A stretch of DNA of 64,000 nt, taken from Paraescarpia echinospica (Eukaryota; Annelida; Polychaeta; Sabellida; Siboglinidae). The notes beneath the pieces were generated by a model, which ran no database searches, was not told the origin of the DNA, and worked only from the letters and a program-made list of their open reading frames with translations. Shown here in pieces: positions 11,651 to 49,072 of the stretch. The stretch covers positions 66,174,979 through 66,238,978 of the forward strand of contig CM034533.1 of the NCBI GenBank assembly GCA_020002185.1. The letters run 5' to 3'. Position numbers and translations under genes: made by a program. How positions within the stretch are numbered: the stretch's first letter is position 1; each line of letters begins with the position of its first letter.

Positions 11651-12317
11651 ATAGTAGGATATACTGAGCATTCCATATATGGTGATAATGTGTACTACGT
11701 ATTTACCCTGCTTTTTTCCATCAAATTAGTGATTTAGAAATATCCAACAAAGTTCAGTTATCATCAAAATTCGCTATTCTGTATTTCAAATTTTGTGAAT
11801 TTTGTTGGAATAGACGTTTGTGTTCTTGACACCGTCTTGTATTGTATATAAATCATACAACATTCATGAATGCATCGTACAAAAATGAATGTACCTTAGT
11901 TTGTGAGCATTTTGTGATACAAACAGCGTGAGCATGTGAACCAAGCACGTCAGATAAAATACTGCTTATAATAATGATGTTGCGTATTTTGGAGGCACAA
12001 ATAACAAAATTATGTAGAAATGACAATATATATATATATATATATAAATATATATATATTTCGTATTCTACTTATGTTTTTGTCAGCACGTTAAGGAACT
12101 GTGATAGGTTGTTTAATGTAATCAGAATCAGTCATATCATACAAATGTCGTATAATGATATTTCAGGCACCGAATAGACTTATTTTAATCAACTCAATGG
12201 GTTGTTTGTCTCGGAATGTTTAGCTTTAATTCAAACTGACTCTTGCGAAGATTTGTAAGATTCAGCAAATATGTTTTACCATATGCCACAATTATGAGTT
12301 CGCAACGTGGTGTAACC
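11651..12317. other. Intergenic, one (TA)n run
   Basis: A TA run lies at 12027..12060. I recognise nothing else. Confidence 0.5.
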
Positions 12318-30685
<18,368 letters not shown>

Positions 30686-30894
30686 GGTGTATTCGTTCTA
30701 ACGTCTCCCCTCGCAGTGCGCGCACCTTATTTACTTCTAACCGGAAGCTACTCGTTCGCTCCACCACATTCACGCAGAACACTTCGTCGTTATGGATATG
30801 TCGCCCCTGATGGTGAAGGTTGAGTGTGTATCGCCACCATAAGTCGTACGACCTCAGCGACGTCACACAACCATATTTTTCGAACACAGATCAC

Positions 30895-31060
30895 TGCCTT
30901 GACAGGCCCACATCAGCCACTCCTCACAACAGTGAAGAGTAGAAAGCTGGTATGGTACGGCCATGTCACACGCCACGACTCCCTTGCCAAGACAATCATG
31001 CAGGGCACTCTGGAGGGCAGCATACGGAGAGCATTTAGGCTTTCAATCTTCCCTGTGTTT
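30895..31060 (+). mobile_element. C-terminal fragment of a LINE polyprotein
   Basis: Reads TGPHQPLLTTVKSRKLVWYG, then HVTRHDSLAKTIMQGTLEG, a conserved tail of RTE/CR1-type endonuclease-reverse transcriptases. A short 5'-truncated piece next to the gene A promoter side. Confidence 0.7.
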
Positions 31061-31171
31061 CGGTTTGCAGGGAAAGGCATAGACATGGACACATTTTAAT
31101 GCCTTACTGCATTATGTTGCTAATACAAGTATTTGTTTCTCATAATAAAGTGTTTCAAGCAATTTATATAA

Positions 31172-32480
31172 TAATATGTCACCCAGAGAATTAACTCTAG
31201 ATGGCAGGTGGACAAGGAAGCTTTTTGGTTTATCGAGAGTCCAACCTTTTTTTAGATCCACGTGTATCCCGGCCTTCTGAGGTATGTGTCGATTTTAATT
31301 TTAAACGTATCCACGCCACTAGCACTCACACACTGAGCATATAATCTGTTCCATTCATTTACAGTTCTTTGTGAAAATAACAAACTTTCTTATATCTAAT
31401 CTACACTGCTCCTTTACTAATGTAACTTCATGTCTTCTAGTCCCTCTATCTTTCTTTAAAAAATATTTCTATCAATATTTTCATAATCATTCAATATTTT
31501 AAACACTTCTATCTGATCTCTTCTCAATCTCCTGGTCTCTAGTGTTGTTAAACCATATTCTTTTAGGTGTATTTTGTAACTAAGATCCCTCAGTTTTTGT
31601 ATCATTTTAGTCGCTCTCCTCTGTACTCTTTCTAGCATATCTATGTACTTCCTGCGATATGGCCTCCACGCTTGTATACAATATTCTAAATGAGGCCTAA
31701 CTATTGTTTTGTACAGCGGTATTATTAGTTCTTTTTCCTTATACGCTATATTTCGTCTAATTAATCAAACGATTTGATTTCCTTTTGAAGCTGCAATTCC
31801 GCAGTAAAATTTTCATATCAGCAATAATGGTACACCCTAAGTACTGTTTTACAATAATATTTAGTACAGTATCCCCATTGTATATTGTACGTCTTCGTTC
31901 CCGTATCCTGTGTGGAGCATTTAAATTTCTAAAAATTGAACGTTTGCCACTTTTCAGACCATTTTATCAACTTGTTAAGATCATCTTGTAAATGCTGTCT
32001 ATCTCCATCACGTTTAACCCTTCTAAACACTTTTGTATTGTTGCTTGTTATATCATCGTTCAAATTGTTGATACATACTAGGAATAATATATGTCCCAGT
32101 ACTGATCCCTGTGGTACCCCACTCGAAACTGATTTCCACTTTGAAGCCTCCCCATCAACTACTATCCGTTGTCTTCTGTCCCATCAACTACTATCCGTTG
32201 TCTTCTGTCGATCATCCATTTTTCTATCCAGTTAAATATAACATTTCCTATGTCATGGGCTTTTAGTTTAAGCAGTCATCTTTGATTTGGAACTTTGTCG
32301 AAAGCTTTCTAAAAATCTAAGTAGATGATATCTAATGGTGATCCAGCGTCTACCCACTTAGTGATATCTTCCAAAAAGCATAACATTATTTTGTTAAGCA
32401 CGATATTATATTTCCAGCACTATCTTCTAGAGGACCGACCGTATTCTGAACTTTCTGTTTGCTCCGAACATACGCATACA
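31172..32480 (-). mobile_element. Decayed CR1-type LINE 3' half, minus strand
   Basis: A diverged copy of the element at 59551..61757: both begin with CACCCAGA-AATTAACTCTAG and share long stretches. Minus-strand pieces include MLERVQRRATKMIQKLRD (31638..31585), YGLTTLETRRLRRDQIEVFK (about 31563..31503) and the RT strand giving LGHILFLVCINNLND (about 32105..32060). A duplicated CCATCAACTACTATCCGTTG block at about 32152 and 32182 and many lesions show decay. Confidence 0.8.
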
Positions 32481-32599
32481 AACTCTTGCTGTCATGTTTT
32501 ATATTACAAGCTAATTTATGTTCATAGCTAACCCCAAAACGTTCTCTGTCCTTTCATTCACATGTTTATCCAAGCCCCCGGTAAACAAACAACGAAGTC

Positions 32600-32960
32600 C
32601 TCCCCCTCGCTTAGTGTCTTATCTCTCTTTCTCGGAATAGAGTCGCCCATGAACACCCTCTCATTTCTCGTTGCCCCCTCAATCACTCCCTCAGATAAGC
32701 CCCTCCAGTCTGGATCTGTCTGGTTGTTGTCTTTTCCCCTGCCGTCTTCTTTCCTGTCACATTCCCTTCTGTTCCAATATTTCCTGTCGCTTTTTCTCTT
32801 GTCAATTTTCCTCCTGTCATCGTCCCTTTTATCGATTTCTCCTCTGTCACATTTACTCTCACTTCCTTTAGTGCCGTCAACTTTCCTCCCATCGCATTTT
32901 CTTCTCTCCTCTGCCGTCCCGTTTTCCCTCCTACCTCCTTCTCTACGGCCACATGTAACA
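32600..32960. repeat. Degenerate pyrimidine-rich imperfect repeat
   Basis: A loose, roughly 16-20-nt pattern of TTTCCTCCTGTCAC-like units gives a Ser-Leu-Pro frame on one strand and a Thr-Gly-Lys frame on the other. No family resemblance, so I treat it as a decayed minisatellite. Confidence 0.5.
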
Positions 32961-33059
32961 TCAGAACACTACCAAGAAATGAACAGATAGAAGAACTGGA
33001 AGAAGAACTTAGGAAACCATGTTGGTATGGAATGTGATCGGGATCGGAGAAGTCAGAAG

Positions 33060-34180
33060 AGAGGAATGCTTTACTACCTTATAAAACGACCACCTAATAA
33101 ATCATTCCACGGCGAACCATGGCCAAGCATGAGCAGGCTATATCATAAACAAGAAATGGAAAGACAATATAGTGAGGGTTAACAACATCAGATCCAGAGT
33201 AGCAGAACTTGTTTTATGCATAACAAAGCGCTGCAAACTGAAGATAGTACACGTATATGCACCAACAACATCATACTCAGAAGAAGACACAAACAACTTC
33301 TACAACGACGTGGATGAGACCTTAGAAAAGCTAACCCACTACATTATAGTGATAGGAGACTTTAATGCGGTAGTTGGGAAACGAATAAACATTTCGGAAA
33401 CGGCAACTGGCAAATTTGGCCTAGGTGTGAGAAACGAAAGAGGCTACCCCTTGGTAGAATGGACAACATCAAGAAAGTACAAAATCATGAATACCATGTT
33501 TCAAAAGAAAGCAGGGAGGAGACGGACATGGAAAAGCACAAATCGAGAAACGAAGAACGAAATTGACTACATCCTGACAAACATGCCAGCAATGGTGTCT
33601 GACTTAACTGTCAACAACCAAGTCAACATCGGAAGTGACCACAGAATGGTAAAGAGCAACGTTAAACTGGACGTCAAGGCTGAATGGAAGAAGTTGATAA
33701 ACAAGAGACCACCAAGTGTAGATACCACACAAATAGAAACAAAAAAGATCGAAATCGTGCGACAAGTGTAGCCAAATAAATCAGCAGGCATGTAAAGACG
33801 AGACAATCGTCACCGACATGAGCATTGATGAAGAAACGACGTGAAATGGTGGATAACGCGACCGTAAAGAAACAAATAGAATACGCAGAAATATGCAAGA
33901 CCATCAAAAAGAAAGCGAAAACAGAAATGGACCTGGGCAAGGCACATCAGCAGACTACGAGATAACCGATGGCCTTCGCGTATCACAACCTGGAGACCTT
34001 ACGAAGGGAAACGATCTAGAGGAAGACTGGCTAGACGGTGGAGAGACGAACTAGACGAGTACTGGTAGGGCACCATCTGGCAGAGGTTTGACAGGCATAT
34101 TTGGAAACTACAACTGCTGAGGCCTTCGCCCAACCACAGGACACTAGTCACACTACGGCTACACAATGATGATGATGATG
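33060..34180 (+). mobile_element. RTE-clade LINE: endonuclease joined to 3' end, RT deleted
   Basis: The frame at 33172..33771 keeps KIVHVYAPTTSYSEEDTNNF, YIIVIGDFNAVVGK (about 33340..33383), KFGLGVRNERGYPLVEW, TWKSTNRETKNEIDYILTN (about 33530..33582) and IGSDHRMVKSNV: an almost complete AP-type endonuclease with the catalytic GDFN and SDH blocks. From about 33870 it jumps to the C-terminal tail (KRSRGRLARRWRDELDEYW, about 34012..34068) and a short ATG/TGA repeat tail at 34164..34180. The reverse transcriptase is absent. Confidence 0.82.
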
Positions 34181-34671
34181 TCGAACTAGTTCGCACTGGT
34201 TCATGAGTCAAATTGAAACTAAGTTATTAGAACTCAGAACTCAGAATCAATTTATTTGACCTATAAATACATTACATATACAATGAATAACATAAGTATT
34301 AGATAAGGTTGGGAGACTCCCATTAACATATATAATATCGCTAGCACAGGTGCCACCCTATAAATATAAACAACAACAAAATTTACATGTCACAAATCAG
34401 AATAGCATATGCCTTGTTTTATAGTTGATAATTACCCAGTGTATCAACATAATATATACATAATGCAAGGACTGGTTATATGTACTCTTGTGCAAATTGA
34501 CGTACCTATGGATACTTAGGCATACATTTCAATATGTATTATGAATTACAAATAAAGCAATTATGAATACAACAACTGGATTCATAATTTTAAATAAAAA
34601 ATGTGTTGTGTATGCTGAAAAACCATATAGACTGTGGGTGTAAATTTTATTAATGATAATACTTGGTGTAT
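34181..34671. other. Intergenic, nothing recognised
   Basis: AT-rich, no gene supported. Confidence 0.5.
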
Positions 34672-34674
34672 TGC

Positions 34675-34677
34675 ACG

Positions 34678-34770
<93 letters not shown>
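34675..34770. repeat. (AC)n microsatellite
   Basis: About 95 nt of AC, starting with GCACGCACGC. Confidence 0.97.
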
Positions 34771-34773
<3 letters not shown>

Positions 34774-34800
34774 CACACATAAACAATTAAAAAAACTTAA

Positions 34801-34950
34801 TAATGTTGGCCCATAGTGGGCCAAGATTGGCACAACATACTGCCACATGTGAAGGGCCCAAAGTTTGCCCAACAATGTCCACCAAACGCCAACGATATGT
34901 CAACGGTACTATAGTTGGCCCAACGTTGGGTCAACATTGTCGTGATATCA
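34801..34950. repeat. 'GTTGGCCCAA' imperfect short repeats
   Basis: Variants of TTGGCCCA, TGGGCCAA, TTTGCCCAAC and TTGGCCCAACGTTGGGTCAA recur about every 15-20 nt and are partly palindromic. Function unknown. Confidence 0.6.
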
Positions 34951-35075
34951 GGGATTTAATGTGATACGTTGATGAATAGAAGTGTTTAAGTTAGTTATAG
35001 GTAAGTGGGGCGCAAGCGTGATGGTTAAATATATAAATAGAACAGTGAAATGTTACACTTTGTTTTTACATGTAG

Positions 35076-35248
35076 GTTTCCTCATTGGGACATGGATAGA
35101 CTGGGGAAATGGGTAGATAACATGAAGATAGACGGGTCTCAGTTGTGTTCGGACCATTTCACGGCAGACTGTTTCGACAGCTAGGACTGGCCAGACCGTT
35201 CGTCTAAGGCCTACTGCCGTGCCAACCAAGTTCGACGTTCATAATAAT
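35076..35248 (+). pseudogene. THAP zinc-finger exon with a 4-nt frameshift
   Basis: An exon bounded by an acceptor (TTTACATGTAG/GTTTCC) and a donor (AATAAT/GTAAGA). It encodes the C-terminal two-thirds of a THAP DNA-binding domain: FPHWDMDRLGKWVDNMK, LCSDHFTADCF, then in another frame TVRLRPTAVPTKF. The Cys-x2-His pair (C and H of LCSDHF) and the closing AVPTxF box are conserved family marks. Four extra bases near 35180..35184 (AGCT) separate the two frames and leave a stop. The first Cys pair would lie in an upstream exon that I could not find. It may be a dead gene, an allele or an assembly error. Confidence 0.65.
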
Positions 35249-36037
35249 GTAAGAAGATAATATTCCCTTGCATTAAACTTATTAGTCTTCAATGTGGTCA
35301 AACCCACCAACGGCCAAGCCCAACCAAAATAACCATATATTCAAGTGGCGCCATATAGCGAATAGTTTTTTAAAACACATTAAATACGACGTTTGAACAC
35401 ACCGGCCTGAAATGTCCCCAGTATCTGGTCAATTGTAAATAGTAATGAAAACTAATTTAATTACCCGCGTGCTGTACATCAGCTAGTGATAAATGTCAGC
35501 GACCGCAGCGACGTGTTTAAGAAATGTGTGCACTGGGTAAGCGCGACCATTCTAGGGTGCGGTCATAATTTGTGGATGGGACCCCGTCCACAAAATTAAA
35601 CCACATAACCCACGCTTGCAAACCTCGGACTACGTGTTCTTCTGAAGAGTATTTTTATCAGGGTTAGACCTCGGCGTCTTGCGAAGAAACGTCGAGGAAG
35701 CAGCTTTAATGTTTCTCACTTATAACATATTTATGTTATGGTTATTTTGTTTTTAAACTTGCATGATATATACCACAGTGTAAGGAAACAACTACAGAAC
35801 TACAAATTACACCTTCACAACACATCAATCGCCGGCTTTATCAGCCTGTTTATTTACGTATTTCAGGCTTCCACAAATGTGTGGATACGCGACCTATTTC
35901 GGTTTATTGCCAGACTTATCATTCCCAAATAAAATAATATTTCATGCCGATAACTAAATTAATTCATAATATTGTCATTGACAATACATCAACCAAAGCC
36001 ACCATTACATTACATGTGCATTAGTGTGGTGTGTCAC

Positions 36038-36106
<69 letters not shown>

Positions 36107-36987
36107 TGCACGTGTGTGTGCACGATCGCGCCTGCGTGCGCATGTAACTACAGGATGTCATGTATATACGCGTCTATTGTACTTACAGACTACTATGAAC
36201 AATCGTGTCGCAAACATAACGTCCGTTGATTTTCTTCACTCTTCCTAGATCGTTTCAATATGATGTGACGGAAGACTCCGGATGTTGCCGCTGCGAGTTG
36301 AACGCGACACAATCTGGGCGCGACACGGCTTATATAACAGCTCGTGGGAAACAAGAATATTATTCACGACGTTGCAGTATTTAGTATTTTGCTGCCACAA
36401 TTTTACACAACTTCATGTTCGATTTAATTGCCAGATGTGCAGGTGGATTCGCAATTAATAAACACCACGAGGCAGTGGATGGCAGCAACATCAATAAATA
36501 AAGTTGTGGAGTTGTGGGAAATGTTCTCGTTACAAACGAGAGACTCACGAGCACAGTAGGTGGAATGTCGGTCGACAGGCCCAATTCCTCTTGCTGACGT
36601 GTTGAAGGTTGGACACTTCCGATCAGTGTGTTGCCTAAATTCGATCAGTAATTTTGTTGGTGCTTATATTTGTGACACAGGCATATTTTCATATCAAAAT
36701 TGCAAAACACAGAAAGGGCCAGTTTACTTCTTGATTCGTCATCAGCGCAACCGTCTGGTGACCAACATTCTCTTCTAAAAACAAAATCAATGTTATTTAA
36801 CACAAAAATATGTTTCCAAACATAATCTATCGATTGGCTTTTAATCAGTGAACACTGAACGACAGTTCTATGTAGACTTACAAGCAACTAAAGAAGACAG
36901 CTACACTGCAGTGTCGCAAAAAAGTGGTATGTATCCACATATTTTAAGGATATCACCTTTAAATGTATGGTCGTATTTGACTTATTA
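35249..36987. other. Intergenic; (TG)n at 36041..36101
   Basis: No further THAP exon or other gene recognised. The TG run is followed by CGCG-rich sequence. A CTTATATAAC TATA-like string near 36328 has no transcript that I can assign. Confidence 0.5.
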
Positions 36988-37339
36988 GACTTACTAATAA
37001 TAATAATAATAAGATTGCGCCTAAATCCTTGGAAACCAAGTTGAGACGCGCATCAACACAAAAGGATTGTTCAATCTCAAAATCCATAAGCAGTATTCCA
37101 GTTGTCAACAGATGGGTCAAGGGGCTCGGGAGCTATGGTGGATATGCAAGGTTGTAAAGATACAGTTTTAAATGACGATATAATTTTGTAATATTTTCAA
37201 ATGATTTAACACTAAGAGGGAGCATATTCCAAAGAGTTGGTGCAGCAACAGAAAAAGCCCTAGTTCCAATGTTACTGTTGACTCTAGGAACAAAAAGTAG
37301 GTCAGAACTAGATAATCTTACACTAATTTTTTTAAAGGA

Positions 37340-37345
<6 letters not shown>
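36988..37345 (-). mobile_element. 3' fragment of the 19823..22545 LINE family, minus strand
   Basis: Starts with (TAA)n and ATTGCGCCTAAATCC, the complement of the family's 3' end. The minus-strand frame keeps DLLFVPRVNSNIGTRAFSVA, then PTLWNMLPLSV and LYNLAYPP, matching 22235..22400. Ends at a (TA)n run, 37346..37376. Confidence 0.88.
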
Positions 37346-37376
<31 letters not shown>

Positions 37377-37377
<1 letters not shown>

Positions 37378-37931
37378 CATGCATACAATTGTATTATAAA
37401 ATAAATAGCTATTGATACATTATTATATGTAGGTAGCATAAACGTTTGTCCTTTGTGCGTAGATGTTGCGTGCGTGCGTGCGAGTGTGTGAGTGTGTGTG
37501 CGTATATACGCACGTACTTAAGCATGCGATTACGTAAACATGGACGCACGTACATCTCGATCTGTTTGGTAGTTTAGAAGTTGCTTAAATTGGCGTCAAT
37601 ATATCCACTTTATTATGTATGCATTGTCAATGTCACCCTAGTTCATGTTTCATTACAAATGCCGATTCCATTATGAAGAACATAACGTTACCACACATAT
37701 AGTAACTAATTTTATACGTTGTCTATTCTCAACAAATGACCCAAGTGTATGCTAAAACATGTCTTCCTCTAAATGTGTACTGTATTAACAACAAGATGTG
37801 TCACGCTTGTCAAATGTAATTGATGTGTTTTCATCACTAATCAAATGGTTAATTTAATGTGTGTTGTTTGACAATACATTTGAGACAGCTTCCATCACTA
37901 AGATATCAATTTACGTGGAAATGGTGACAGA
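37377..37931. other. 3' flank of gene B
   Basis: Short GT/GCGT repeats at 37465..37510; otherwise unique. Likely includes the gene B 3' UTR. No other gene seen. Confidence 0.45.
37609..37614 (-). terminator. Candidate polyadenylation signal for gene B
   Basis: AATAAA on the minus strand, about 318 nt past the gene B stop. Plausible spacing but not unique evidence. Confidence 0.33.
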
Positions 37932-45245
<7,314 letters not shown>

Positions 45246-45850
45246 ACTGGAGTATTCTTGTACATGTGTTGCAAATGCGTCACGTATTTTAATAAAAATC
45301 CCGTCAAGAGCTTGGCAATCGTCTAGAAAACAAATAATGTTATGTAGACTTAGTGAAAAGTGAAGTTACGATGCACATCGTTAGTGAGGCTGCGCACCAC
45401 ACACGGCGTACATACTTGTTCACGGCCAGCACATCGACGGGTTATCATTTGTCTGAACTACAAACTGAGCGCTACTATTAATACGATAATAAAATGAATA
45501 TGCAGCTGTATGCCAATTGTAATATGACACAAAACTTCGTTCATTGTATCACAATCATAACATTGGCGAAGATACAAATGTATACCTGAAAATCAAGCCC
45601 GTTTCCACGAAGCGCCGAATAAATAAACTAGGTTGTTTCTGAGTCAAACGTTGCACTACCTACTTAGTTGGTGTAATCACAGGTACAACGTGGTGTCGCT
45701 GTACTGGATCAAATGAGATGGCAGGTAGGCGATGTCACTTGTAAACCACTTAAAACTCGTGTAAACACGATGCACGGGAGATTTTGCAGGTCATGTTTGA
45801 TCAGATGGCTTCCCCAAATGTAAATCTACAGAAGTGTTGTATTAGTCATA
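45246..45850. other. 5' flank of gene B
   Basis: Expected promoter side of gene B. I see no convincing TATA element, repeat or gene. Confidence 0.4.
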
Positions 45851-46085
45851 ACGCATTGGCGCGGGAACAGGGGGGCAGGGGGACAGCTGCCCCCATGAAA
45901 TGTCTCCGGGGGGCAGACATATGGTTCTGCCCCCCCCCAATTAAATCTGAGTGCGTGAATGTTTGTTTTTGTGGCGAGCGTCAATGGCGAGTGGAAATCT
46001 AAATTTTATGAGACGATTGTCGACTGTGAAAAGTGTGAGCAATTGGAGGGCAGACATGGTTTTCTGCTCCCCCCATCCCAGTAAC
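45851..46085. repeat. GC-palindrome dispersed repeat, solitary copy
   Basis: GGGAACAGGGGGGCAGGGGG with CAGCTGCCCCC, CATATGGTTCTGCCCCCCC and TCAATGGCGAGTGGAAAT. The same element lies inside the LINE-derived blocks at about 46640..46870, 54150..54350 and 55750..55990. Confidence 0.8.
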
Positions 46086-46449
46086 AGGCGGCGCGACGTA
46101 AAAACTAAAATGTCCAACAACAACACAATGTCTGCATTAAAGCTACGACGAATGTGAGGAAATACTATTTCCTCATATTCTCTATATTACAGAGACACCA
46201 AACCATCACCCTAGTCTAGATCTTTACAATTCCTGGTTAGCAGCAGAGCCAAGGCTGTTACCAGTAGATATACAATGTTATGACAGGAAACAATATAATT
46301 TTAATCACTGGTCGCTGCCAATCATTTATAACGATAATGTAGCATTGTTGTATGTACGACGTGCAATTTATAGCTACATGCAGACAGTTAATACACTACC
46401 ACAAATAATAAGTAGTGACGTGGTTGGTATACCCAAAAATGAACAACAT
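46086..46449. other. Spacer, nothing recognised
   Basis: No gene or known repeat that I can support. Confidence 0.45.
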
Positions 46450-46920
46450 TTTTTTCTTTTCAGGAGACACTCATTTGGGCAATTTTTTTTATTATTAATT
46501 AATTATTAATTATCATTAATGGGAGGAAGGGGGCAACATACAGAGACTGCAAGAGGATGGCAATCAACGCACTAGTTGAGTAGATGTGTGAAGAAGAGAG
46601 GTGTGCTTCACAGATTTATGGGGATTCTTTGTATAGAGGCGGGAACAGGAGGACGGGGGCAGCTGCCCCTGGAATTTCTCTGGGGGAGACATATGGTTCT
46701 GCCCCCACCACTAAATGTGTGCGTGAATGTTTGTTTTGTGGCGATAGTCAATGGCGAGTAGAAATGTTAAATTTAATAAAACGATTAATGAGTATTTTTG
46801 TGGACGGTGAAAGGTGTGTGCAATTGGAGGGTAGACATAGCTTTCTGCCCCCCCCCCAGTACAAAGCGGCGTGGTGACGAAAATGCCCCCCTACTCTATG
46901 TAAGCTATACGGGAAGTGAG

Positions 46921-47830
46921 CATCGGAAATGTATTATTATGGAGGATTTTAACTTTGGACATTTACAATGAGAATCTTTACAGGGTAAAAGGAATGAGGA
47001 CCCACAAGTGTTTAGTTTTAATACATGGCAGTTTCATTTCCCAACATGTGCTACAACCATCCAGTAAAGACGTGTTAGACATAGTTTTGTCATCACAGAA
47101 TGAATTTGCAGGGTCCTCGACGACGCCCAATTAAGCAAATATGCCAAGTATGACACCCCGGCTCTTCCCGACTGGTGCCAGTCGCACTGGTCTTCCCATG
47201 AGGCACCGGGGTATATATCTTTCGTAGCCCTCATGTTCAATTGGAAATGAGCAATGTAACCTCGATCCGCAAACATGTGTCGCTCATTGGGTTGCACCCA
47301 AGCAGAAATGAAACTATGGTCTGTGACGGTACTAGATTGGGGGTAGAGGGTTTTAAGTTCGAGTGTTACTAGCGTTCTGTTGTACCTCTCATTGCGCATC
47401 AGTGATAATGCACAAAGCTCGTCAATATGTTATACTTTATTTAATTCACTGTTGTAGTTTTACTTAGTTATTTGTACACGTTCGTTATGTTTTGTTATAT
47501 TGACGTGAGCTATTAAATTGTGTTGACAATGTCAACATATGCGAACCACTGGGGAGTAGTGATCACAACCAGATACATTTTACTATCAAAGTAAAAGCAG
47601 AAACGAATAATAAAAAGCAATTCAGGAGAAACTTCCACAAAGGAAGATATAAGGACATGAGGGTATATTTAATAAAGATAGACTGGAATAACACACTTAA
47701 GAATAAGGCAGCAACAGAATGCTGGAATATCTTAAAGAGTGAAATATAGTGCATCATCGATAACTTTGTTCCATTGAAAAAAAACAAGGGAAACGGTTCA
47801 GAAAGACCACATTGGTATAGCAAAGGAGCA
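46921..47830 (+). pseudogene. CR1 endonuclease and linker remnant, block A1
   Basis: MEDFNFGHLQ (about 46939..46968; GDFN in the 56.0-kb copy) and VLDIVLSSQNEFAG (about 47069..47110) are endonuclease strands. After a 400-nt insert come SSDHNQI (about 47561..47580), FRRNFHKGRYKDMR and KIDWNNTLKNKAATECWN, which equal the start of the minus-strand ORF at 61694. Stops abound. Confidence 0.78.
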
Positions 47831-48519
47831 ATCGGAAGGTGGGTTAGTAGTCACAAGTCGGTAGAACTACTCATCCTCACCGCACAAACTGTTTACCCCT
47901 TCACACACGAGTGCACAACTAACCCTATACAAAGGCCGATCGACACAATGCTAACCGCCACACGATCCACAACGACAGCACAGCGTTCCCCACGTCTCAC
48001 AAGCAACGACATGCAAACGCCCAGCTGTCGGGATCATAGTGATAGCCACAGACCACTCGTACGCCATCCACAAGATGTAAGATTTAAACAAAAAATGCAG
48101 CCTGTAAAACCCGGACAGGAGACTCTCATTTGGGCAAATATTTTTATTATTAATTTTAAATATAATTTGAATACGTCTATGTAACATTTTAGTGCGCTTT
48201 TTATTTTTATAACGACTGATTTACATTTACTACAATTTTATACTGAGAAGTACTGTGATATATAAAATTACTGCAATTTTATAATTACTGTGATCTTATT
48301 ATTATTATCGTTATATTTTTAGTTTTTGTGTGTGATTCTACTTAACGTCTTACATAACTATGAACAAGTGGTGCATTGTCGTGTTTTTGTAGGCCACGTT
48401 CCTTTCAATCTGCTTATACCCAGCTCACCAAGCAGACCTAAACTCGCCAGTTGTTGCTGCAAACACTAACCAAGTCTGTGCATAAGACAAAATAAAACTG
48501 GAATTTCAATACCCGTAAA

Positions 48520-48835
48520 TTATGGCATGTCAAACCACTCAGCGCCGCCTTCGTTATTCATCTTAGGTATGCTCATGATAAGTGGAGACATACAACCCAA
48601 TCCAGGCCCCCTGCCGTGTCAACATAGCCACAGGGATGAGTCATTCTTTCCGTGGTTTTATTGTGATCTGGGTGTTTCATGGCAGCACAAAGCAATATGC
48701 TGGGACAACTGTAGCATTTAGTACCACATTTCGTTTATCGAACTTTGCTCAAATGATTACGAACATCTACAACACAGCAGATTGGGTGTGTGCCAAATGT
48801 GACTCTCACAACTACACAAATTCTTGATATCATAT
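48520..48835 (+). pseudogene. CR1 ORF1 remnant: 2A-like motif plus PHD finger, block A1
   Basis: The frame starting at 48527 gives ISGDIQPNPGP (about 48579..48611), close to the D-V/I-E-x-N-P-G-P 2A consensus, then a decayed PHD finger. CDLGVSWQHKAIC remains, some Cys are lost (C to W), and ADWVCAKCDSHNYTNS is in a second frame. Better preserved at 57663..57990. Confidence 0.72.
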
Positions 48836-48984
48836 AAATGACCTAGTCATATCAAATTAATATAATCCGTTATCAGACTTGGATGCATCTAATATGTCAA
48901 TACCATCAGTAGACTCAACATTCAATCCGGAAAGAAAAAGTACCCCAAAGAAAATAAATGGTACTCCCACCTCTAAATCTCCGG

Positions 48985-49072
48985 ATTCCGGACTTCGGAC
49001 CCAGGACCTGGACCCCGGACCCCGGACCCAGGACCCAGGACCCAGGACCCCGGACCCCGGACCCCGGACCAG
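48985..49072. repeat. GGACCC/CCGGACC short tandem repeat
   Basis: Overlapping GGACCCCGGACC and GGACCCAGGACC units. Longer here than in block A2 (about 58125..58166), so it is a length-variable spot inside ORF1. Confidence 0.85.

Noticed and set aside
32562..32990. A 142-codon Ser/Leu/Pro-rich frame
   Set aside because: Low-complexity pyrimidine-rich repeat with a mirror frame on the other strand. No family resemblance and no splice or start support.
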